From the NCBI GenBank assembly GCA_035500775.1, contig DATJWY010000068.1:1-64000 (forward strand): a stretch of 64,000 bases of DNA, written 5' to 3'. The notes under the pieces were generated by a model that was not told the DNA's origin, did no database searches, and saw only the letters and a program-made list of their open reading frames with translations. The position numbers and the translations under genes were made by a program. The DNA is from DATJWY01 sp035500775. GTDB taxonomy: Bacteria; Pseudomonadota; Alphaproteobacteria; Acetobacterales; Acetobacteraceae. Positions 58,738 to 64,000 of this stretch are shown piece by piece; position 1 is the stretch's first letter, and every line of letters starts with the position of its first letter.

Positions 58738-59592
58738 ATGAGCCAAGCCACCGGTCTTCAGCCAAGCCACGAGACTCTCGAACTGTTCTCCAACGTCACG
58801 GGCGCGGCCCGCCGCCGCCTTGCGTTGCGGGATTTTCGCGAGGGGCTCGGGCTCTGGCGATTGTTCTTCACCCTCGGCTGGCTCGACATCAAGCTCAAAT
58901 ACCGCGGCTCGGTGATCGGCCCGTTCTGGCTCACCTTGTCCACCGCGGTGATGGTGTGCGCGCTCGGCTTTCTCTACTCGCACCTGTTCAAGATGGTGCT
59001 GCGGGATTACCTGCCCTACCTGGCGTTGTCGATTATCCTGTGGAATTTCCTGTCCGCCATTGTCGGCGAAGCCTGCACGAGCTTCCTGCAGGCGGAAAGC
59101 ATGATCCGCTCGGTGCGGATGCCGTTCTCGGTCCACGCCGCCCGGGTGGTCGTGCGCAACGTGCTGACCCTGCTGCATAATTTCGTGGTCATCGTCGCGG
59201 TTTTCGCGATCTTCGCCATCGTTCCGCGAACCTCCGCCCTCCTCGCCATTCCCGCCTTCGGGCTCTGGATTCTCGACGGCTTCGCGGCTTGCCTGCTGCT
59301 CGGCGCCTTCTGCGCCCGCTTCCGGGATGTCCCGCCGGTGGTTGCCAGCGTCATGCAGATCGCCTTCTTCGTCAGCCCGATCATCTGGAAGCCGGAATTG
59401 CTGGGTGCCGGCGCCAAATGGCTGGCATTCAATCCGTTCTTCACCATGCTTGAGATCGTTCGCGGGCCGCTGCTCGGCTATGTTCCCGGGGTCAACATCT
59501 GGGCGAGCGCGTTCGGCTTCAGCCTGCTGCTCTGCGTCGGCGCGTGGATGCTGTTCGCCCGGGTGCGCGGGCGGCTCGCCTTCTGGATCTGA
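58738..59592 (+). CDS. ABC-2 type polysaccharide/O-antigen export permease
   Basis: The 284-residue product has a cytoplasmic N-terminus and six membrane helices of the Wzm/KpsM/TagG type: LFFTLGWLDIKLKYRGSVIGPFWLTLSTAVMVCALGFLYSHLF, LALSIILWNFLSAIVGEACTSFLQAESMIRS and FFVSPIIWKPELLGAGAKWLAFNPFFTMLEIVRGPLLG. No ATPase partner (Wzt) is adjacent in this window. It is divergent from the PhoU-domain gene. Confidence 0.88.
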   Translation: MSQATGLQPSHETLELFSNVTGAARRRLALRDFREGLGLWRLFFTLGWLDIKLKYRGSVIGPFWLTLSTAVMVCALGFLYSHLFKMVLRDYLPYLALSIILWNFLSAIVGEACTSFLQAESMIRSVRMPFSVHAARVVVRNVLTLLHNFVVIVAVFAIFAIVPRTSALLAIPAFGLWILDGFAACLLLGAFCARFRDVPPVVASVMQIAFFVSPIIWKPELLGAGAKWLAFNPFFTMLEIVRGPLLGYVPGVNIWASAFGFSLLLCVGAWMLFARVRGRLAFWI

Positions 59593-59601
59593 CCGGTTGA
59601 T

Positions 59602-59622
59602 GCAAGGGGGGCTTCCCCTTGC
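59602..59622. terminator. hairpin between convergent permease and choV
   Basis: GCAAGGGG and CCCCTTGC form a perfect stem with a 5-base loop 10 bases after the permease stop. A second palindrome CCGCCTGA/TCAGGCGG overlaps the choV stop at 59661-59678. Confidence 0.5.
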
Positions 59623-59670
59623 CTCCCGGCGTGGGCGTGAACCAGTCCCCCGCCGGCACGCCGCCTGAAG

Positions 59671-60942
59671 TCAGGCGGTGTGGGCCACGGCCCGCAGCTC
59701 TTCCGCCCCACCAGCGGCAACCGGCGCCGCGGTCGCCTGAGCGCCTGGCCGCGCCGTCAGCGCCTGCAGGATCTCCCGCACGCTGCAAACGCCGACAATG
59801 CGCTCGCCATCCGCCAGGATAACCGGATAGCGGCTACCCTGCTGCACTTCGATCAGGTCGCTCAGCGCCATGTCCGCCCGCGCGAGGTGGAACGCATCGA
59901 ACGGCCGCGCCGGTGCGGGCGCCTCGGCTGGCGGCAGCAGCGGCCGCGTCTCGCCCCCGACACTCGCGCTCAGCGCCCGGCCGGCTTGATCCAGCACCAG
60001 ACGGAACTCACCGGCCGGGCCGAAGACCAGGGCGTCCCGGTCGCGGCTCAGGGCTGAAAGCGGGGTCATCACGCTGCGGCCCTTCAGCACCGGCAGCGGG
60101 TTCATGTGGTGGACGAAGCTCGCCACGTAGTCATTGGCCGGACGCAGCGCGATGTCCTCGGGGGTGCCGTCCTGGATGATCCGGCCGCCTTCCAGGATCG
60201 CGATGCGGTTGCCGAGCTTCATCGCCTCGTTGAGGTCGTGGCTGACGAACAGGATCGTCTTGTGCACGGCGGCCTGCAGCGCGAGCAACTCGTCCTGCAG
60301 CTTGTTGCGGATCAGCGGATCGAGGGCTGAGAACGGCTCGTCCATCAGCAGGATGTCGGCGTCGGTCGCGAAGGCGCGGGCAAGGCCGACGCGCTGCTGC
60401 ATGCCGCCCGAGAGTTCCTGCGCGTAGCGGTCGGCCCATTGTTCGAGCCCAACCAGATGCAGCTTCTCGTCAACGATGCGCCGACGCTCGCTCGATCGCA
60501 TGCCGCGCAGTTCCAGGCCGAGCCCGACATTCTCCCGCACCGTGCGCCAGGGCAGCAGGGCGAATTGCTGGAATACCATGGCGACCGCCTCGGTGCGCAC
60601 GCGGCGCAGGGTGGCGGCGTCGCAGGTGGCCAGATCGACCATGCCGTCCCGGTGGTGCACGAGGGCGTTGCCGCGCGTCACCGCATTAAGCCCATTGGCG
60701 GCGCGCAGCAGCGTCGATTTACCGGAGCCGGACAGACCCATCAGGACGCAGATCTCGCCCCGCTCCACCTGGAGGCTGGCGTTGGAGATGCCGAGGATCA
60801 GTCCGGTCTTGGAAGCCACATCGCCGCGGCTCGCGCCGGCATCCATCATCCGCAGCGCCTCGGCAACCTTCGGATCTTCGGCGCGGGCGCGCTTCTTGCC
60901 GAAAACGATATCAACATTGCGGAAGTCGATGGCGACGGTCAT
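59671..60942 (-). CDS. choV: choline/glycine-betaine ABC transporter ATPase (ChoV/ProV)
   Basis: This is the ATP-binding subunit of an osmolyte importer. The 423-residue product has Walker A GLSGSGKST, Q-loop FQQFALLPWRTV, signature LSGGMQQRVGLARA, Walker B ILLMDEPFSALDPLIR, and the H-loop. The C-terminal 150 residues contain CBS-type regulatory repeats (HLARADMALSDLIEVQQGSRYPVILADGERIVGVCSVREIL) as in ProV/OpuA. It starts with a 4-base overlap with choW. Confidence 0.93.
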   Translation of the reverse strand: MTVAIDFRNVDIVFGKKRARAEDPKVAEALRMMDAGASRGDVASKTGLILGISNASLQVERGEICVLMGLSGSGKSTLLRAANGLNAVTRGNALVHHRDGMVDLATCDAATLRRVRTEAVAMVFQQFALLPWRTVRENVGLGLELRGMRSSERRRIVDEKLHLVGLEQWADRYAQELSGGMQQRVGLARAFATDADILLMDEPFSALDPLIRNKLQDELLALQAAVHKTILFVSHDLNEAMKLGNRIAILEGGRIIQDGTPEDIALRPANDYVASFVHHMNPLPVLKGRSVMTPLSALSRDRDALVFGPAGEFRLVLDQAGRALSASVGGETRPLLPPAEAPAPARPFDAFHLARADMALSDLIEVQQGSRYPVILADGERIVGVCSVREILQALTARPGAQATAAPVAAGGAEELRAVAHTA

Positions 60943-61793
60943 TGCGCGGCGTCCTCCTTGGGACGGCTGAGCCGGTCCAGCACGATGGCCAGCAGCACGA
61001 TGGCGAAACCAGCCTCGAAACCCATATCGACGCGCACCGTGTTCAGGGCGCGCACGACGGGAACCCCGAGCCCGCCGGCACCGACCAGGGCCGCGATCAC
61101 CACCATCGACAGGCTGAGCATGATGCACTGGGTGATGCCGGCAACGATGGTCGGGCGCGCCGCGGGCAACTCCACCTTCCACAGTAATTGCCAGGGCGTG
61201 GCGCCGAAGGCGCGGCCGGCTTCCAGCAGCGGTTGCGGCACGGAGCTGATGCCGAGCTGGGTGAGGCGTACCGGCGCCGGCAGGGCGAAGATCACGGTCG
61301 AGATCAGGCCGGGCACGGAGCCGAGGCCGAACAGGACAAGGGTCGGGATCAGATAGACGAAGGTCGGCAAGGTCTGCATCAGGTCCAGGACCGGACGCAG
61401 CAGATGGTTCAGCCAGGGCCGGTGCGCCGCGGCGATGCCGAGCGGGATGCCGATGACCGCCGAGAGCAGTGCCGAGAACAGCACGAGCGACAGCGTCTCC
61501 TGCAACTCCTCCCAGTAGCCCTGATTCATGATGAAGGCCAACGCGAGCACGGTGAACAGCGTGACGCCCCAGGATCTGCGGATCAGGTAAGCGACGACGC
61601 CGAACAGCACGATCAGCAGTGGACCGGGGATGAGTTCGAGCGCGTTGGTCACGCTATCGATGCAGAATCCGATCGCGGACGATATCGTATCGAAGAACCC
61701 GACGAAATCGGTCTTCACGAAATCCACGAGGCTGGAGACCCAGTCTCCGACAGGGATTTTATGGTCCGTGATCCAGTCTTGTACCGAGCTCAT
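60939..61793 (-). CDS. choW: choline/glycine-betaine ABC transporter permease (ChoW/ProW)
   Basis: This is the membrane subunit. From ATG 61793 the product is 284 residues with six or so membrane helices and the ABC permease EAA loop: RLTQLGISSVPQPLLEAGRAFGATPWQLLWKVELPAARPTIVAG. The N-terminus SSVQDWITDHKIPVGDWVSSLVDFVKTDF matches ProW/ChoW. It is separated from choX by 203 bases holding two hairpins. Confidence 0.93.
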   Translation of the reverse strand: MSSVQDWITDHKIPVGDWVSSLVDFVKTDFVGFFDTISSAIGFCIDSVTNALELIPGPLLIVLFGVVAYLIRRSWGVTLFTVLALAFIMNQGYWEELQETLSLVLFSALLSAVIGIPLGIAAAHRPWLNHLLRPVLDLMQTLPTFVYLIPTLVLFGLGSVPGLISTVIFALPAPVRLTQLGISSVPQPLLEAGRAFGATPWQLLWKVELPAARPTIVAGITQCIMLSLSMVVIAALVGAGGLGVPVVRALNTVRVDMGFEAGFAIVLLAIVLDRLSRPKEDAAQ

Positions 61794-61832
61794 ACCCGTA
61801 TCCTGACAGGATGATAGGTAAACATGACGGCG

Positions 61833-61989
61833 GAACAGGCCGGCTATCGGCCGCCGGCCGTCTTCGTGCGGCCTGTTCCCGTGCCTGAAACGGTGCCTTG
61901 CATGAAACGTTCCAGAGACCGTGGCTCCGGAAGAGAGCCGGGGCATCGCGCCCAGGCTCATGTCCCGCCGCCAGCGCGTGGTGGCGGGA
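61833..61989 (-). promoter_or_regulatory. two hairpins between choX and choW
   Basis: On the minus strand the first hairpin, next to the choX stop, is TCCCGCCACCA/TGGCGGCGGGA (61989-61963, one mismatch or G-T pair). The second is GAACAGGCCG/CGGCCTGTTC (61878-61833, perfect 10-base stem with an inner hairpin). Neither has a T-run. Such structures between a binding protein gene and its permease genes commonly protect the upstream messenger and raise the dose of the binding protein. Confidence 0.5.
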
Positions 61990-61996
61990 TCGGGCT

Positions 61997-62944
61997 TTAA
62001 CCGCTGACCTTACCCTTGACCGCCGGCAGGCCAGGCTGACCGTCCAGGGTAGTGACACCGTCAAGCCAAGTGCCGAGCACACCCGGATTGGCCCTCAGCC
62101 AGGCGGCGACGGCGATGTCCGGATCCTGCTTCTTGACCAGGATCGCGGTCATCATCTCGTTCTCCGCCTTGAGCGAGAATTTCAGGTTGTGCAGGAACTT
62201 GCCGACATTCGGGCACTCGGCGGCATAGCCGGCGCGGGTATTGGTGTAGATGGTGGCGCCGCCGTAATTCGGGCCAAAGGTGGAGTCACCGCCCGGCAGG
62301 TATTTGATCGAATATTGCGTGTTCATCGGGTGCGGCTCCCACCCCAGGAACACGATGGGCTTCTTGGCGCGGGTCGCGCGCTCCACTTCGGCCAGCATGC
62401 CCTGCTCGCTCGATTCCACCAGCTGGAACTTGCCGAGGCCGAACATGTTGCCATGGATCATGTCGAGCACATGGCGGTTGCCGTCATTGCCCGGCTCGAT
62501 GCCATAGATCTTGCCGTGCAGCTGATGGCTGAACTTCGCGATGTCGGCGAAGGATTTCAGGCCCTGGTTGTAGAGGTAGGTCGGCACCGCCAGCGTGTAT
62601 TTCGCGCCTTCAAGGTTCGCGCCCACCACCTCGATCGAGTGATCGTCGAGATACGGTTTCCGGTCCGCCTCCATCGACGGCATCCAGTTACCGAGGAACA
62701 CGTCGATGTTCTTGTTCTTCAGCGACGCGTAGGTCACCGGCACGGAGAGCATGGTGGTCTTCGGCTCATAGCCGAGGTCCTTCAGCACCAGGCTGGTGAG
62801 GGCGGTCACGGCGGTGACATCGGTCCAGCCGATATCCGAGAAACGAACAGTGCCGCACGGGGCCGGATCGGCCGCGGCGGCGGCCCCTGTCTGTAGGCCG
62901 ATCGCCGCCGTGAGCGTCAGGGCAGCCCAAGAACACAAGCGCAT
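61997..62944 (-). CDS. choX: choline/glycine-betaine ABC transporter binding protein (ChoX/ProX)
   Basis: This is the periplasmic substrate-binding subunit. The 315-residue product has a signal peptide (AALTLTAAIGLQTGAAAAADP), then CGTVRFSDIGWTDVTAVTALTSLVLKDLGY, IDVFLGNWMPSMEADRKPYL, and PIVFLGWEPHPMNTQYSIKYL with the aromatic residues (W43/W90/W205-type, YxxxY) typical of choline/betaine cage sites. It is divergent from the betI-betB frame and is the first gene of choX-choW-choV. Confidence 0.93.
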   Translation of the reverse strand: MRLCSWAALTLTAAIGLQTGAAAAADPAPCGTVRFSDIGWTDVTAVTALTSLVLKDLGYEPKTTMLSVPVTYASLKNKNIDVFLGNWMPSMEADRKPYLDDHSIEVVGANLEGAKYTLAVPTYLYNQGLKSFADIAKFSHQLHGKIYGIEPGNDGNRHVLDMIHGNMFGLGKFQLVESSEQGMLAEVERATRAKKPIVFLGWEPHPMNTQYSIKYLPGGDSTFGPNYGGATIYTNTRAGYAAECPNVGKFLHNLKFSLKAENEMMTAILVKKQDPDIAVAAWLRANPGVLGTWLDGVTTLDGQPGLPAVKGKVSG

Positions 62945-63007
62945 GTTGATTCTCCCCTTCGTCCAGCCGAGGTCGGCAGACCTTTCCAGCGACCATCATG
63001 ACCGTCC

Positions 63008-63195
63008 TGAATGCACGTTTAATGCTTTTTTGCGCGCCAGTCATCGGTGATTCTGCGGCCTGTCGGAGATATACAAGCCAAAACATCCGCGCGTTGAGCA
63101 TAAAATGTGCTGTATGTACGTTTGGTAGGCACACAAAGTGGTTCCTTGACAATCGGTCGGCTGGCGTGGGAGGAGCCGATTGAATGACCGTTCAA
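63008..63195. promoter_or_regulatory. three BetI-operator-like sites in the choX/betI-betB divergent region
   Basis: TGAATGCACGTTTAA (63008-63022), TGTATGTACGTTTGG (63111-63125) and TGAATGACCGTTCAA (63181-63195) share the pattern TGAATGNNCGTTYAA. The last extends to TTGAA-N6-TTCAA and lies just before the ribosome site of the betI-betB gene. The pattern resembles the bet operators of other proteobacteria, which contain a TTGAAC/GTTCAA type palindrome. They may let the protein control itself and choX. Confidence 0.5.
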
Positions 63196-63212
63196 CCCTT
63201 CGGGAGCTCCGC

Positions 63213-64000
63213 ATGGGACAACACGTAGCGCCCCAGCCCCGGCGCGGCGCACCGGACGACAGCCGGCGTCTGCAACTCATCGAGACCACCCTCGACACGC
63301 TGGCGGAATGCGGTTTCGTCGGCACCACGCTCGCGCGCATCGCCGAGCGGGCGCAGATCTCGCCTGGCCTGATCGCGCATTATTTCGGGGATAAGGACGG
63401 TCTGCTGGAAGCTGCGTTCCGCTCCGTGGCGCGTCGCCTCGCCCGCAATGTGCAGGCCAGGCTCGCGCATGCGCGCACCCCGCGGGAGCGCGTGCAGGCG
63501 GTGATCGATGCCAATCTCGGCACCGAGGAATTCGATCAGCGCGTCGGCTCGGTCTGGCTCGCCTTCTGGGGGCAGGTACCGCACCAGCTGCGGCTGAACC
63601 GCGTGCAGATGGTCTATCAGCGCCGCATGCTGTCGAATCTGCGGCACGGGCTGAATGCGCTCGTGCCCCGGGAGCAGGCGGAAAAACTCGCCGCGATGAC
63701 GGCGGCGATGATCGACGGCGTGTGGCTGCGCGCGGCGCTCTCCGGCTGGGCGGAAGCCGACAGCGAAAGCGCCCGGCGGCTGCTCACGAGTTTCCTGGAT
63801 AGTTGCCTTGCCGGTGCGCCGCGGCCGGCGCCGATACCGGCGCCGGCCATCCTGCGGCGCGACACCCGTTACGGCCTCACCCGCGCCTATATCGGCGGCC
63901 GCTCCGTCGATGCGCATGGCGATCTGTTCGAGACGATTGACCCCGCCACCGGCGAGGTGATCGCGCAGGTGCAGGCGGCGAACGCGGCGGATGTTGATGC
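63213..64000 (+). CDS. BetI-BetB fusion: choline-sensing TetR repressor joined to betaine-aldehyde dehydrogenase (partial)
   Basis: The frame is open from ATG 63213 (GGGAG upstream) to the end of the window, 262 codons. Residues 1-200 are a full BetI: helix-turn-helix TLARIAERAQISPGLIAHYF, then VWLAFWGQVPHQLRL, RRMLSNLRHGLNALVPREQA, MIDGVWLRAALSGWAEADSE. Where free BetI would stop, a proline-rich linker (GAPRPAPIPAPA) leads to LTRAYIGGRSVDAHGDLFETIDPATGEVIAQVQAANAADVD, the N-terminus of betaine-aldehyde dehydrogenase (BetB). No ATG or GTG with a ribosome site is found at the join. The C-terminal enzyme part is cut by the window end. The normal arrangement is two separate genes. Confidence 0.85.
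   Translation, partial: MGQHVAPQPRRGAPDDSRRLQLIETTLDTLAECGFVGTTLARIAERAQISPGLIAHYFGDKDGLLEAAFRSVARRLARNVQARLAHARTPRERVQAVIDANLGTEEFDQRVGSVWLAFWGQVPHQLRLNRVQMVYQRRMLSNLRHGLNALVPREQAEKLAAMTAAMIDGVWLRAALSGWAEADSESARRLLTSFLDSCLAGAPRPAPIPAPAILRRDTRYGLTRAYIGGRSVDAHGDLFETIDPATGEVIAQVQAANAADVD

Noticed and set aside
63192..63917. 241-codon minus-strand open frame at the right end
   Set aside because: The plus strand encodes a clear BetI followed by BetB sequence, so the minus frame is a shadow.
1..64000. CRISPR arrays, tRNA or rRNA genes, insertion sequences
   Set aside because: No regularly spaced direct repeats, no cloverleaf or rRNA signature sequence, and no transposase-like protein were seen on either strand.

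Overview
The window looks like a piece of chromosome from a GC-rich, motile alphaproteobacterium, most likely in or near the Acetobacteraceae/Rhodospirillales. The evidence is the gene set: FlaF, FlbT, a DUF1217 protein, MotE and an FlhB-tail paralog are present, while fliA, fliD and fliS are not seen. The GC-rich double-hairpin intergenic repeats and the choXWV-type betaine/choline locus fit the same group. No tRNA, rRNA, CRISPR array, insertion sequence or prophage was found.

Positions 1-53 kb are one large flagellar/motility island in several transcription units. Leftward, 12142 to 183: fliF-fliH-fliN-fliP-flhX-fliG-(unknown, FliK-like tail)-motB-flgE-flgK-flgL-flgI. Rightward, 12313-15337: fliL-fliM-(coiled-coil membrane protein)-motE, followed by a convergent trypsin-like protease and fliJ. 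The 17.2-20.9 kb stretch holds three genes that are not classical flagellar genes: a tandem ParB/Srx-like protein, a small unknown, and a protein with a tyrosine-recombinase-like core lacking its catalytic residues. A bactofilin, an unknown, flgJ, an flgN-like chaperone, a large flagellin, flaF, flbT, a flaG-like gene and a DUF1217 gene follow. Then come fliI (leftward) and flgB-flgC-fliE-fliQ-flhA-fliR-flhB (rightward), a second flbT, a LuxR-type regulator, a small membrane protein and the minCDE division-site genes (leftward), a lytic transglycosylase, motA with a large periplasmic TPR protein, flgF-flgG-flgA-flgH, a second FliL-like protein, flgD-fliK (leftward), and cheZ-cheY with a third protein that also ends in a FliM-like CheY-binding peptide.

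Positions 53-64 kb leave the flagellar theme. They hold two unknown proteins, a membrane fatty-acid desaturase, a shortened pyruvate-phosphate-dikinase-like phosphotransfer protein overlapping a PhoU-domain (DUF47) protein gene, an ABC-2 polysaccharide-export permease, and a choline/glycine-betaine ABC transporter (choX-choW-choV). Divergent from choX is a frame that begins as the TetR-family choline sensor BetI and runs without a stop or in-frame ATG start into the N-terminus of betaine-aldehyde dehydrogenase, then leaves the window. This appears to be a BetI-BetB regulator-enzyme fusion.

The strongest cross-cutting observation is a short motif, (T/C)GCGAAA(A/T), that recurs in the promoter-side DNA of many flagellar, min and mot units. 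At nearly every site it points the same way as the downstream gene. It does not look like sigma-54, sigma-28 or CtrA sites and may be the operator or promoter element that ties the island together.
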